NCBI GenBank assembly: GCA_024347015.1
Contig: AP024889.1
Span: 1,798,001-1,862,000, forward strand
Reading direction: 5' to 3'
Source of the DNA: Vibrio pectenicida
Lineage (GTDB): Bacteria > Pseudomonadota > Gammaproteobacteria > Enterobacterales > Vibrionaceae
DNA: 64,000 nt
In this document: positions 45,501-60,500 of the stretch, piece after piece
Numbering within the stretch: the stretch's first letter is position 1
Layout: each line of letters begins with the position of its first letter
Made by a program: the position numbers and the translations under genes
Notes under the pieces: generated by a model
What the model saw: only the letters and a program-made list of their open reading frames with translations
What the model was told of the DNA's origin: nothing
The model's database searches: none

Positions 45501-48500
45501 GTCACTGGCGGACACCGTGCCCAGCACATCACTGTCAACGCGGTTTTCGTTGTAACTAAAGGCGTAGCTCGCTTGCCCAAACTCGGGCGCGTTGTCGTCG
45601 AGGTTCAACTCGGTCAGCGCCACATTGACGGTGGCGGTTTGCACGCTGCCAAGGCCCGCATCTTCAGTCGCGGTCACCACTAAGTTGTGCACGTTGGGGT
45701 TGAGCTCAAAGTCGTTAGCAAAGGCCGAGACCCCCGCGGCGGTTAAACTGATGGCGCCACTGATGGGGTTAATTTCAAACAGCGCGTTGCCGCCACTGCT
45801 GACATTGGTGCTGATGCTGTAAGTAACATTCTCGCCATCGGCGTCACTGGCGGACACCGTGCCCAGCACATCGGTAGCTGCGCGGTTTTCATTGTAACTA
45901 AAAGCGTAGCTCGCCTGATTAAACTCGGGCGCGTTGTCGTCGAGGTTCAATTCGGTCAGCGCCACATTGACGGTGGCGGTTTGCACGCTGCCAAGGCCCG
46001 CGTCTTCAGTCGCGGTCACCACTAAGTTGTGCACGTTGGGGTTAAGCTCAAAGTCGTTAGCAAAGGCCGAGACCCCCGCGGCGGTTAAACTGATGGCGCC
46101 ACTGGTGGGGTTAATTTCAAACAGCGCGTTGCCGCCGCTGCTAACATTGGTGCTGATGCTGTAGGTGACATTCTCGCCATCGGCGTCACTGGCTGAGACG
46201 GTACCAATCACCGCCGAGTCGGTTGAATTTTCATTGTAACTAAAGGCGTAGCTCGCTTGCCCAAACTCGGGCGCGTTGTCGTCGAGGTTCAACTCGGTCA
46301 ACGCCACATTGACGGTGGCGGTTTGCACACTGCCAAGGCCCGCGTCTTCAGTCGCGGTGACGACTAAGTTGTGCACGTTGGGGTTGAGCTCAAAGTCGTT
46401 GGCAAAGGCGCTCACGCCAGCCGCGGTGAGACTGATGGCGCCTGAGGTTGCATCGATTTCAAACAGATCGTTGCCGCCGCTGCTGACGTTGGTGCTGATG
46501 CTGTAGGTGACGTTTTCACCATCGGCGTCACTGGCTGAGACGGTACCAATCACCGCCGAGTCGGTTGAATTTTCATTGTAACTAAAGGCGTAACTCGCTT
46601 GCCCAAACTCGGGCGCGTTGTCATCGAGGTTCAATTCGGTCAGCGCCACACTGACGGTGGCGGTTTGCACGCTGCCAAGGCCGGCGTCTTCAGTGGCCGT
46701 CACCACTAAATTGTGCACATTGGGGTTAAGCTCAAAGTCATTAGCAAAAGCCGAGACCCCCGCGGCGGTTAAACTGATGGCGCCACTGGTGGGGTTAATT
46801 TCAAACAGCGCGTTGCCGCCACTGCTGACGTTGGTGCTGATGCTGTAGGTGACATTTTCGCCATCGGCGTCACTGGCCGAGACGGTACCAATCACCGCCG
46901 AGTCGGTTGAATTTTCATTGTAACTAAAGGCGTAGTTCGCTTGCCCAAACTCGGGCGCGTTGTCGTCGAGGTTCAATTCAGTCAGCGCCACATTGACGGT
47001 GGCGGTTTGCACGCTGTCAAGGCCCGCGTCTTCAGTGGCCGTGACGACTAAGTTGTGCACATTGGGGTTAAGCTCAAAGTCATTAGCAAAGGCGCTCACG
47101 CCAGCCGCGGTGAGACTGATGGCGCCTGAGGTTGCATCGATTTCAAACAGATCGTTGCCGCCGCTGCTGACGTTGGTGCTGATGCTGTAGGTGACGTTTT
47201 CGCCATCGGCGTCACTGGCTGAGACAGAGCCCAGCACATCGCTGTCAACGCGGTTTTCGTTGTAACTAAAGGCGTAGCTCGCTTGCCCAAACTCGGGCGC
47301 GTTGTCGTCGAGGTTTAATTCGGTCAGCGCCACATTGACGGTGGCGGTTTGCACGCTGCCAAGGCCGGCGTCTTCAGTCGCGGTCACCACCAAGTTGTGC
47401 ACGTTGGGGTTAAGCTCAAAGTCATTAGCAAAGGCCGAGACCCCCGCGGCGGTTAAGCTGATGGCGCCACTGGTGGGGTTAATTTCAAACAGCGCGTTGC
47501 CGCCGCTGCTGACGTTGGTGCTGATGCTGTAAGTAACATTCTCGCCATCGGCGTCACTGGCGGACACCGTGCCCAGCACATCGCTGTCAACGCGGTTTTC
47601 GTTGTAGCTAAAGGCGTAACTCGCTTGCCCAAACTCGGGCGCGTTGTCGTCGAGGTTTAATTCGGTCAGCGCCACATTGACGGTGGCGGTTTGCACGCTG
47701 CCAAGGCCCGCGTCTTCAGTCGCGGTCACCACCAAGTTGTGCACATTGGGGTTAAGTTCAAAGTCATTAGCAAAGGCGCTCACGCCAGCCGCGGTGAGAC
47801 TGATGGCGCCTGAGGTTGCATCGATTTCAAACAGATCGTTGCCGCCGCTGCTGACGTTGGTGCTGATGCTGTAGGTGACATTTTCGCCATCGGCGTCACT
47901 GGCGGACACCGTGCCCAGCACATCACTGTCAACGCGGTTTTCGTTGTAGCTAAAGGCGTAGCTCGCTTGCCCAAACTCGGGCGCGTTGTCGTCGAGGTTC
48001 AATTCAGTCAGCGCCACATTGACGGTGGCGGTTTGCACGCTGCCAAGGCCGGCGTCTTCAGTGGCCGTGACGACTAAGTTGTGCACGTTGGGGTTGAGCT
48101 CAAAGTCGTTAGCAAAGGCCGAGACCCCCGCGGCGGTGAGACTGATGGCGCCTGAGGTTGCATCGATTTCAAACAGATCGTTGCCGCCGCTGCTGACGTT
48201 GGTGCTGATGCTGTAAGTGACGTTTTCGCCATCGGCGTCACTGGCCGAGACGGTACCAATCACCGCCGAGTCGGTTGAATTTTCATTGTAACTAAAGGCG
48301 TAACTCGCTTGCCCAAACTCGGGCGCGTTATCGTCGAGGTTCAACTCGGTCAGCGCCACATTGACGGTGGCGGTTTGCACACTGCCAAGGCCCGCGTCTT
48401 CAGTCGCGGTCACCACCAAGTTGTGCACATTGGGGTTAAGTTCAAAGTCATTAGCAAAGGCGCTCACGCCAGCCGCGGTGAGACTGATGGCGCCTGAGGT

Positions 48501-51500
48501 TGCATCGATTTCAAACAGATCGTTGCCGCCGCTGCTGACGTTGGTGCTGATGCTGTAGGTAACGTTTTCGCCATCGGCGTCACTGGCGGACACCGTGCCC
48601 AGCACATCACTGTCAACGCGGTTTTCGTTGTAACTAAAGGCGTAACTCGCTTGCCCAAACTCGGGCGCGTTATCATCGAGATTCAATTCGATCAGCGCCA
48701 CATTGACGGTGGCGGTTTGCACGCTGCCAAGGCCCGCGTCTTCAGTCGCGGTCACCACCAAGTTGTGCACATTGGGGTTAAGCTCAAAGTCGTTAGCAAA
48801 GGCCGAGACCCCCGCGGCGGTTAAACTGATGGCGCCACTGATGGGGTTAATTTCAAACAGCGCGTTGCCGCCACTGCTGACATTGGTGCTGATGCTGTAA
48901 GTAACATTCTCGCCATCGGCGTCACTGGCGGACACCGTGCCCAGCACATCGGTAGCTGCGCGGTTTTCATTGTAACTAAAAGCGTAGCTCGCCTGATTAA
49001 ACTCGGGCGCGTTGTCGTCGAGGTTCAATTCGGTCAGCGCCACATTGACGGTGGCGGTTTGCACGCTGCCAAGGCCCGCGTCTTCAGTCGCGGTCACCAC
49101 TAAGTTGTGCACGTTGGGGTTAAGCTCAAAGTCGTTAGCAAAGGCCGAGACCCCCGCGGCGGTTAAACTGATGGCGCCACTGGTGGGGTTAATTTCAAAC
49201 AGCGCGTTGCCGCCGCTGCTAACATTGGTGCTGATGCTGTAGGTGACATTCTCGCCATCGGCGTCACTGGCTGAGACGGTACCAATCACCGCCGAGTCGG
49301 TTGAATTTTCATTGTAACTAAAGGCGTAGCTCGCTTGCCCAAACTCGGGCGCGTTGTCATCGAGGTTCAACTCGGTCAGCGCCACATTGACGGTGGCGGT
49401 TTGCATGCTGCCAAGGCCCGCGTCTTCAGTCGCGGTCACCACTAAGTTGTGCACGTTGGGGTTAAGCTCAAAGTCGTTGGCAAAGGCGCTCACGCCAGCC
49501 GCGGTTAAACTGATGGCGCCTGAGGTTGCATCGATTTCAAACAGATCGTTGCCGCCGCTGCTGACGTTGGTGCTGATGCTGTAGGTGACGTTTTCGCCAT
49601 CGGCGTCACTGGCGGACACCGTGCCCAGCACATCACTGTCAACGCGGTTTTCGTTGTAACTAAAGGCGTAGCTCGCTTGCCCAAACTCGGGCGCGTTGTC
49701 ATCGAGGTTCAACTCGGTCAGCGCCACATTGACGGTGGCGGTTTGCACGCTGCCAAGGCCCGCGTCTTCAGTCGCGGTCACCACTAAGTTGTGCACGTTG
49801 GGGTTAAGCTCAAAGTCGTTGGCAAAGGCGCTCACGCCAGCCGCGGTTAAACTGATGTCACCCGAATTTTCATCAATCTCAAACAGCGCGTTGCCGCCGC
49901 TGCTGACGTTGGTGCTGATGCTGTAGGTGACGTTTTCGCCATCGGCGTCACTGGCGGACACCGTGCCCAGCACATCACTGTCAACGCGGTTCTCGTTGTA
50001 GCTAAAGGCGTAACTCGCTTGCCCAAACTCGGGCGCGTTGTCATCGAGGTTCAACTCGGTCAGCGCCACATTGACGGTGGCGGTTTGCATGCTGCCAAGG
50101 CCCGCGTCTTCAGTCGCGGTCACCACTAAGTTGTGCACGTTGGGGTTAAGCTCAAAGTCGTTGGCAAAGGCGCTCACGCCAGCCGCGGTTAAACTGATGG
50201 CGCCTGAGGTTGCATCGATTTCAAACAGATCGTTGCCGCCGCTGCTGACGTTGGTGCTGATGCTGTAGGTGACGTTTTCGCCATCGGCGTCACTGGCGGA
50301 CACCGTGCCCAGCACATCACTGTCAACGCGGTTTTCGTTGTAACTAAAGGCGTAGCTCGCTTGCCCAAACTCGGGCGCGTTGTCGTCGAGGTTCAACTCG
50401 GTCAGCGCCACATTGACGGTGGCGGTTTGCACGCTGCCAAGGCCCGCATCTTCAGTCGCGGTCACCACTAAGTTGTGCACGTTGGGGTTGAGCTCAAAGT
50501 CGTTAGCAAAGGCCGAGACCCCCGCGGCGGTTAAACTGATGGCGCCACTGATGGGGTTAATTTCAAACAGCGCGTTGCCGCCACTGCTGACATTGGTGCT
50601 GATGCTGTAAGTAACATTCTCGCCATCGGCGTCACTGGCGGACACCGTGCCCAGCACATCGGTAGCTGCGCGGTTTTCATTGTAACTAAAAGCGTAGCTC
50701 GCCTGATTAAACTCGGGCGCGTTGTCGTCGAGGTTCAATTCGGTCAGCGCCACATTGACGGTGGCGGTTTGCACGCTGCCAAGGCCCGCGTCTTCAGTCG
50801 CGGTCACCACTAAGTTGTGCACGTTGGGGTTAAGCTCAAAGTCGTTAGCAAAGGCCGAGACCCCCGCGGCGGTTAAACTGATGGCGCCACTGGTGGGGTT
50901 AATTTCAAACAGCGCGTTGCCGCCACTGCTGACGTTGGTGCTGATGCTGTAGGTGACATTTTCGCCATCGGCGTCACTGGCCGAGACGGTACCAATCACC
51001 GCCGAGTCGGTTGAATTTTCATTGTAACTAAAGGCGTAGTTCGCTTGCCCAAACTCGGGCGCGTTGTCGTCGAGGTTCAATTCAGTCAGCGCCACATTGA
51101 CGGTGGCGGTTTGCACGCTGTCAAGGCCCGCGTCTTCAGTGGCCGTGACGACTAAGTTGTGCACATTGGGGTTAAGCTCAAAGTCATTAGCAAAGGCCGA
51201 GACCCCCACGGCGGTTAAACTGATGGCGCCACTGGTGGGGTTAATTTCAAACAGCGCGTTGCCGCCGCTGCTAACATTGGTGCTGATGCTGTAAGTGACG
51301 TTTTCACCATCGGCGTCACTGGCGGACACCGTGCCCAGCACATCGCTGTCAACGCGGTTCTCGTTGTAACTAAAGGCGTAGTTCGCCTGAGCAAACTCGG
51401 GCGCGTTATCGTCGAGGTTCAATTCGGTCAACGCCACATTGACGGTGGCGGTTTGCACGCTGCCAAGGCCCGCGTCTTCAGTGGCCGTGACGACTAAGTT

Positions 51501-54500
51501 GTGCACGTTGGGGTTAAGCTCAAAGTCGTTGGCAAAGGCGCTCACGCCAGCCGCGGTTAAACTGATGTCACCCGAATTTTCATCAATCTCAAACAGCGCG
51601 TTGCCGCCGCTGCTGACGTTGGTGCTGATGCTGTAGGTGACGTTTTCGCCATCGGCGTCACTGGCGGACACCGTGCCCAGCACATCACTGTCAACGCGGT
51701 TTTCGTTGTAACTAAAGGCGTAGCTCGCTTGCCCAAACTCGGGCGCGTTGTCGTCGAGGTTCAACTCGGTCAGCGCCACATTGACGGTGGCGGTTTGCAC
51801 GCTGCCAAGGCCCGCATCTTCAGTCGCGGTCACCACTAAGTTGTGCACGTTGGGGTTGAGCTCAAAGTCGTTAGCAAAGGCCGAGACCCCCGCGGCGGTT
51901 AAACTGATGGCGCCACTGATGGGGTTAATTTCAAACAGCGCGTTGCCGCCACTGCTGACATTGGTGCTGATGCTGTAAGTAACATTCTCGCCATCGGCGT
52001 CACTGGCGGACACCGTGCCCAGCACATCGGTAGCTGCGCGGTTTTCATTGTAACTAAAAGCGTAGCTCGCCTGATTAAACTCGGGCGCGTTGTCGTCGAG
52101 GTTCAATTCGGTCAGCGCCACATTGACGGTGGCGGTTTGCACGCTGCCAAGGCCCGCGTCTTCAGTCGCGGTCACCACTAAGTTGTGCACGTTGGGGTTA
52201 AGCTCAAAGTCGTTAGCAAAGGCCGAGACCCCCGCGGCGGTTAAACTGATGGCGCCACTGGTGGGGTTAATTTCAAACAGCGCGTTGCCGCCACTGCTGA
52301 CGTTGGTGCTGATGCTGTAGGTGACATTTTCGCCATCGGCGTCACTGGCCGAGACGGTACCAATCACCGCCGAGTCGGTTGAATTTTCATTGTAACTAAA
52401 GGCGTAGTTCGCTTGCCCAAACTCGGGCGCGTTGTCGTCGAGGTTCAATTCAGTCAGCGCCACATTGACGGTGGCGGTTTGCACGCTGTCAAGGCCCGCG
52501 TCTTCAGTGGCCGTGACGACTAAGTTGTGCACATTGGGGTTAAGCTCAAAGTCATTAGCAAAGGCGCTCACGCCAGCCGCGGTGAGACTGATGGCGCCTG
52601 AGGTTGCATCGATTTCAAACAGATCGTTGCCGCCGCTGCTGACGTTGGTGCTGATGCTGTAGGTGACGTTTTCGCCATCGGCGTCACTGGCTGAGACAGA
52701 GCCCAGCACATCGCTGTCAACGCGGTTTTCGTTGTAACTAAAGGCGTAGCTCGCTTGCCCAAACTCGGGCGCGTTGTCGTCGAGGTTTAATTCGGTCAGC
52801 GCCACATTGACGGTGGCGGTTTGCACGCTGCCAAGGCCGGCGTCTTCAGTCGCGGTCACCACCAAGTTGTGCACGTTGGGGTTAAGCTCAAAGTCATTAG
52901 CAAAGGCCGAGACCCCCGCGGCGGTTAAGCTGATGGCGCCACTGGTGGGGTTAATTTCAAACAGCGCGTTGCCGCCGCTGCTGACGTTGGTGCTGATGCT
53001 GTAAGTAACATTCTCGCCATCGGCGTCACTGGCGGACACCGTGCCCAGCACATCGCTGTCAACGCGGTTTTCGTTGTAGCTAAAGGCGTAACTCGCTTGC
53101 CCAAACTCGGGCGCGTTGTCGTCGAGGTTTAATTCGGTCAGCGCCACATTGACGGTGGCGGTTTGCACGCTGCCAAGGCCCGCGTCTTCAGTCGCGGTCA
53201 CCACCAAGTTGTGCACATTGGGGTTAAGTTCAAAGTCATTAGCAAAGGCGCTCACGCCAGCCGCGGTGAGACTGATGGCGCCTGAGGTTGCATCGATTTC
53301 AAACAGATCGTTGCCGCCGCTGCTGACGTTGGTGCTGATGCTGTAGGTGACATTTTCGCCATCGGCGTCACTGGCGGACACCGTGCCCAGCACATCACTG
53401 TCAACGCGGTTTTCGTTGTAGCTAAAGGCGTAGCTCGCTTGCCCAAACTCGGGCGCGTTGTCGTCGAGGTTCAATTCAGTCAGCGCCACATTGACGGTGG
53501 CGGTTTGCACGCTGCCAAGGCCGGCGTCTTCAGTGGCCGTGACGACTAAGTTGTGCACGTTGGGGTTGAGCTCAAAGTCGTTAGCAAAGGCCGAGACCCC
53601 CGCGGCGGTGAGACTGATGGCGCCTGAGGTTGCATCGATTTCAAACAGATCGTTGCCGCCGCTGCTGACGTTGGTGCTGATGCTGTAAGTGACGTTTTCG
53701 CCATCGGCGTCACTGGCCGAGACGGTACCAATCACCGCCGAGTCGGTTGAATTTTCATTGTAACTAAAGGCGTAACTCGCTTGCCCAAACTCGGGCGCGT
53801 TATCGTCGAGGTTCAACTCGGTCAGCGCCACATTGACGGTGGCGGTTTGCACACTGCCAAGGCCCGCGTCTTCAGTCGCGGTCACCACCAAGTTGTGCAC
53901 ATTGGGGTTAAGTTCAAAGTCATTAGCAAAGGCGCTCACGCCAGCCGCGGTGAGACTGATGGCGCCTGAGGTTGCATCGATTTCAAACAGATCGTTGCCG
54001 CCGCTGCTGACGTTGGTGCTGATGCTGTAGGTAACGTTTTCGCCATCGGCGTCACTGGCGGACACCGTGCCCAGCACATCACTGTCAACGCGGTTTTCGT
54101 TGTAACTAAAGGCGTAACTCGCTTGCCCAAACTCGGGCGCGTTATCATCGAGATTCAATTCGATCAGCGCCACATTGACGGTGGCGGTTTGCACGCTGCC
54201 AAGGCCCGCGTCTTCAGTCGCGGTCACCACCAAGTTGTGCACATTGGGGTTAAGCTCAAAGTCGTTAGCAAAGGCCGAGACCCCCGCGGCGGTTAAACTG
54301 ATGGCGCCACTGATGGGGTTAATTTCAAACAGCGCGTTGCCGCCACTGCTGACATTGGTGCTGATGCTGTAAGTAACATTCTCGCCATCGGCGTCACTGG
54401 CGGACACCGTGCCCAGCACATCGGTAGCTGCGCGGTTTTCATTGTAACTAAAAGCGTAGCTCGCCTGATTAAACTCGGGCGCGTTGTCGTCGAGGTTCAA

Positions 54501-57500
54501 TTCGGTCAGCGCCACATTGACGGTGGCGGTTTGCACGCTGCCAAGGCCCGCGTCTTCAGTCGCGGTCACCACTAAGTTGTGCACGTTGGGGTTAAGCTCA
54601 AAGTCGTTAGCAAAGGCCGAGACCCCCGCGGCGGTTAAACTGATGGCGCCACTGGTGGGGTTAATTTCAAACAGCGCGTTGCCGCCGCTGCTAACATTGG
54701 TGCTGATGCTGTAGGTGACATTCTCGCCATCGGCGTCACTGGCTGAGACGGTACCAATCACCGCCGAGTCGGTTGAATTTTCATTGTAACTAAAGGCGTA
54801 GCTCGCTTGCCCAAACTCGGGCGCGTTGTCGTCGAGGTTCAACTCGGTCAACGCCACATTGACGGTGGCGGTTTGCACACTGCCAAGGCCCGCGTCTTCA
54901 GTCGCGGTGACGACTAAGTTGTGCACGTTGGGGTTGAGCTCAAAGTCGTTGGCAAAGGCGCTCACGCCAGCCGCGGTGAGACTGATGGCGCCTGAGGTTG
55001 CATCGATTTCAAACAGATCGTTGCCGCCGCTGCTGACGTTGGTGCTGATGCTGTAGGTGACGTTTTCACCATCGGCGTCACTGGCTGAGACGGTACCAAT
55101 CACCGCCGAGTCGGTTGAATTTTCATTGTAACTAAAGGCGTAACTCGCTTGCCCAAACTCGGGCGCGTTATCGTCGAGGTTTAATTCGGTCAGCGCCACA
55201 TTGACGGTGGCGGTTTGCACGCTGCCAAGGCCGGCGTCTTCAGTCGCGGTCACCACCAAGTTGTGCACGTTGGGGTTAAGCTCAAAGTCATTAGCAAAGG
55301 CCGAGACCCCCGCGGCGGTTAAGCTGATGGCGCCACTGGTGGGGTTAATTTCAAACAGCGCGTTGCCGCCGCTGCTGACGTTGGTGCTGATGCTGTAAGT
55401 AACATTCTCGCCATCGGCGTCACTGGCGGACACCGTGCCCAGCACATCACTGTCAACGCGGTTCTCGTTGTAGCTAAAGGCGTAACTCGCTTGCCCAAAC
55501 TCGGGTGCGTTGTTATCGAGGTTCAACTCGGTCAGCGCCACATTGACGGTGGCGGTTTGCATGCTGCCAAGGCCCGCGTCTTCAGTCGCGGTGACGACTA
55601 AGTTGTGCACGTTGGGGTTAAGCTCAAAGTCATTAGCAAAGGCCGAGACCCCCGCGGCGGTTAAGCTGATGGCGCCACTGGTGGGGTTAATTTCAAACAG
55701 CGCGTTGCCGCCGCTGCTGACGTTGGTGCTGATGCTGTAAGTAACATTCTCGCCATCGGCGTCACTGGCGGACACCGTGCCCAGCACATCGTTGTCAACG
55801 CGGTTTTCGTTATAGCTAAAGGCGTAACTCGCTTGCCCAAACTCGGGCGCGTTATCGTCGAGGTTCAACTCGGTCAACGCCACATTGACGGTGGCGGTTT
55901 GCACGCTGCCAAGGCCCGCGTCTTCAGTGGCCGTGACGACTAAGTTGTGCACGTTGGGGTTAAGCTCAAAGTCATTAGCAAAGGCGCTCACGCCAGCCGC
56001 GGTGAGACTGATGGCGCCTGAGGTTGCATCGATTTCAAACAGATCGTTGCCGCCGCTGCTGACGTTGGTGCTGATGCTGTAGGTGACGTTTTCGCCATCG
56101 GCGTCACTGGCGGACACCGTGCCCAGCACATCACTGTCAACGCGGTTTTCGTTGTAGCTAAAGGCGTAGCTCGCTTGCCCAAACTCGGGCGCGTTATCAT
56201 CGAGGTTCAATTCGGTCAGCGCCACATTGACGGTGGCGGTTTGCACGCTGCCAAGGCCGGCGTCTTCAGTCGCGGTCACCACCAAGTTGTGCACGTTGGG
56301 GTTAAGCTCAAAGTCGTTAGCAAAGGCCGAGACCCCCGCGGCGGTTAAGCTGATGTCACCCGAATTTTCATCAATCTCAAACAGATCGTTGCCGCCACTG
56401 CTGACGTTGGTGCTGATGCTGTAAGTAACATTCTCGCCATCGGCGTCACTGGCGGACACCGTGCCCAGCACATCGTTGTCAACGCGGTTTTCGTTATAGC
56501 TAAAGGCGTAACTCGCTTGCCCAAACTCGGGCGCGTTATCGTCGAGGTTCAACTCGGTCAACGCCACATTGACGGTGGCGGTTTGCACGCTGCCAAGGCC
56601 CGCGTCTTCAGTGGCCGTGACGACTAAGTTGTGCACGTTGGGGTTAAGCTCAAAGTCATTAGCAAAGGCGCTCACGCCAGCCGCGGTGAGACTGATGGCG
56701 CCTGAGGTTGCATCGATTTCAAACAGATCGTTGCCGCCGCTGCTGACGTTGGTGCTGATGCTGTAGGTGACGTTTTCGCCATCGGCGTCACTGGCGGACA
56801 CCGTACCCAGTACATCACTGTCAACGCGGTTTTCGTTGTAGCTAAAGGCGTAGCTGGCTTGCCCAAACTCGGGCGCGTTATCATCGAGGTTCAATTCAGT
56901 CAGCGCCACATTGACGGTGGCGGTTTGCACGCTGCCAAGGCCGGCGTCTTCAGTCGCGGTCACCACCAAGTTGTGCACGTTGGGGTTAAGCTCAAAGTCG
57001 TTAGCAAAGGCCGAGACCCCCGCGGCGGTTAAGCTGATGTCACCCGAATTTTCATCAATCTCAAACAGATCGTTGCCGCCACTGCTGACGTTGGTGCTGA
57101 TGCTGTAGGTGACGTTTTCGCCATCGGCGTCACTGGCTGAAATGGTACCAATCACCGCCGAGTCGGTTGAATTTTCATTGTAACTAAAGGCGTAGCTGGC
57201 TTGCCCAAACTCGGGCGCGTTGTCGTCCAAATTGAGTTCAGTCAACGCCACATTGACGGTGGCGGTTTGCACACTGCCAAGGCCCGCGTCTTCAGTCGCG
57301 GTCACCACCAAATTGTGCACATTGGGGTTAAGCTCAAAGTCATTAGCAAAGGCCGAGACCCCCGCGGCGGTTAAACTGATGTCACCCGAATTTTCATCAA
57401 TCTCAAACAGATCGTTGCCGCCGCTGCTGACGTTGGTGCTGATGCTGTAGGTGACGTTTTCGCCATCGGCGTCACTGGCTGAGACAGAGCCCAGCACATC

Positions 57501-60500
57501 GCTGTCAACGCGGTTTTCGTTATAGCTAAAGGCGTAACTCGCTTGCCCAAACTCTGGCGCGTTATCGTCGAGGTTCAACTCGGTCAACGCCACATTGACG
57601 GTGGCGGTTTGCACGCTGCCAAGGCCCGCGTCTTCAGTGGCGGTCACCACTAAGTTGTGCACATTGGGGTTAAGCTCAAAGTCGTTAGCAAAGGCCGAGA
57701 CCCCCGCGGCGGTTAAGCTGATGGCGCCCGAATTTTCATCAATCTCAAACAGCGCGTTACCGCCGCTGCTAACATTGGTGCTGATGCTGTAAGTGACGTT
57801 TTCGCCATCGGCGTCACTGGCTGAGACAGAGCCCAGCACATCACTGTCAACGCGGTTCTCGTTGTAGCTAAAGGCGTAACTCGCTTGCCCAAATTCGGGT
57901 GCGTTGTCATCGAGGTTCAACTCGGTCAGCGCCACATTGACGGTGGCGGTTTGCACGCTGCCAAGGCCCGCGTCTTCAGTCGCGGTCACCACCAAGTTGT
58001 GCACGTTGGGGTTAAGCTCAAAGTCGTTAGCAAAGGCCGAGACCCCCGCGGCGGTTAAGCTGATGTCACCCGAATTTTCATCAATCTCAAACAGATCGTT
58101 GCCGCCGCTGCTGACGTTGGTGCTGATGCTGTAGGTGACGTTTTCGCCATCGGCGTCACTGGCTGAGACAGAGCCCAGCACATCGCTGTCAACGCGGTTT
58201 TCGTTATAGCTAAAGGCGTAACTCGCTTGCCCAAACTCTGGCGCGTTATCGTCGAGGTTCAACTCGGTCAACGCCACATTGACGGTGGCGGTTTGCACGC
58301 TGCCAAGGCCCGCGTCTTCAGTGGCGGTCACCACTAAGTTGTGCACATTGGGGTTAAGCTCAAAGTCGTTAGCAAAGGCCGAGACCCCCGCGGCGGTTAA
58401 GCTGATGGCGCCCGAATTTTCATCAATCTCAAACAGCGCGTTACCGCCGCTGCTAACATTGGTGCTGATGCTGTAAGTGACGTTTTCGCCATCGGCGTCA
58501 CTGGCTGAGACAGAGCCCAGCACATCACTGTCAACGCGGTTCTCGTTGTAGCTAAAGGCGTAACTCGCTTGCCCAAACTCGGGTGCGTTGTCATCGAGGT
58601 TCAACTCGGTCAGCGCCACATTGACGGTGGCGGTTTGCACGCTGCCAAGGCCCGCGTCTTCAGTCGCGGTTACCACCAAGTTGTGCACGTTGGGGTTAAG
58701 CTCAAAGTCGTTGGCAAAGGCGCTCACGCCAGCCGCGGTTAAACTGATGGCGCCTGAGGTTGCATCGATTTCAAACAGATCGTTGCCGCCGCTGCTGATA
58801 TTGGTGCTGATGCTGTAGGTGACGTTTTCGCCATCGGCGTCACTGGCGGACACCGTGCCCAGCACATCACTGTCAACGCGGTTCTCGTTGTAGCTAAAGG
58901 CGTAACTCGCTTGCCCAAACTCGGGTGCGTTATCATCGAGGTTCAATTCAGTCAGCGCCACATTGACGGTGGCGGTTTGCATGCTGCCAAGGCCCGCGTT
59001 TTCAGTGGCCGTGACGACTAAGTTGTGCACGTTGGGGTTAAGCTCAAAGTCGTTAGCAAAGGCGCTCACCCCCGCAGCGGTTAAGCTGATGTCGCCCGAA
59101 TTTTCATCAATCTCAAACAGCGCGTTGCCGCCACTGCTAACATTGGTGCTGATGCTGTAAGTGACGTTTTCGCCATCGGCGTCACTGGCTGAGACTGAGC
59201 CCAGCACATCACTGTCAACGCGGTTCTCGTTGTAGCTAAAGGCGTAACTCGCTTGCCCAAACTCGGGTGCGTTATCATCGAGGTTCAACTCGGTCAGCGC
59301 CACATTGACGGTGGCGGTTTGCACGCTGCCAAGGCCCGCGTCTTCAGTCGCGGTCACCACCAAGTTGTGCACATTGGGGTTAAGTTCAAAGTCATTAGCA
59401 AAGGCGCTCACGCCAGCCGCGGTGAGACTGATGGCGCCTGAGGTTGCATCGATTTCAAACAGATCGTTGCCGCCGCTGCTGACGTTGGTGCTGATGCTGT
59501 AGGTGACATTTTCGCCATCGGCGTCACTGGCGGACACCGTGCCCAGCACATCACTGTCAACGCGGTTTTCGTTGTAGCTAAAGGCGTAGTTCGCTTGCCC
59601 AAACTCGGGCGCGTTGTCATCGAGGTTCAATTCGGTCAGCGCCACACTGACGGTGGCGGTTTTCACGCTGCCAAGGCCGGCGTCTTCAGTGGCCGTCACC
59701 ACTAAATTGTGCACATTGGGGTTAAGCTCAAAGTCATTAGCAAAAGCCGAGACCCCCGCGGCGGTTAAACTGATGGCGCCACTGGTGGGGTTAATTTCAA
59801 ACAGCGCGTTGCCGCCACTGCTGACGTTGGTGCTGATGCTGTAGGTGACATTTTCGCCATCGGCGTCACTGGCCGAGACGGTACCAATCACCGCCGAGTC
59901 GGTTGAATTTTCATTGTAACTAAAGGCGTAGTTCGCTTGCCCAAACTCGGGCGCGTTGTCGTCGAGGTTCAATTCAGTCAGCGCCACATTGACGGTGGCG
60001 GTTTGCACGCTGTCAAGGCCCGCGTCTTCAGTGGCCGTGACGACTAAGTTGTGCACATTGGGGTTAAGCTCAAAGTCATTAGCAAAGGCCGAGACCCCCA
60101 CGGCGGTTAAACTGATGGCGCCACTGGTGGGGTTAATTTCAAACAGCGCGTTGCCGCCGCTGCTAACATTGGTGCTGATGCTGTAAGTGACGTTTTCACC
60201 ATCGGCGTCACTGGCGGACACCGTGCCCAGCACATCGCTGTCAACGCGGTTCTCGTTGTAACTAAAGGCGTAGTTCGCCTGAGCAAACTCGGGCGCGTTA
60301 TCGTCGAGGTTCAATTCGGTCAACGCCACATTGACGGTGGCGGTTTGCACGCTGCCAAGGCCCGCGTCTTCAGTGGCCGTGACGACTAAGTTGTGCACGT
60401 TGGGGTTAAGCTCAAAGTCGTTGGCAAAGGCGCTCACGCCAGCCGCGGTTAAACTGATGTCACCCGAATTTTCATCAATCTCAAACAGCGCGTTGCCGCC

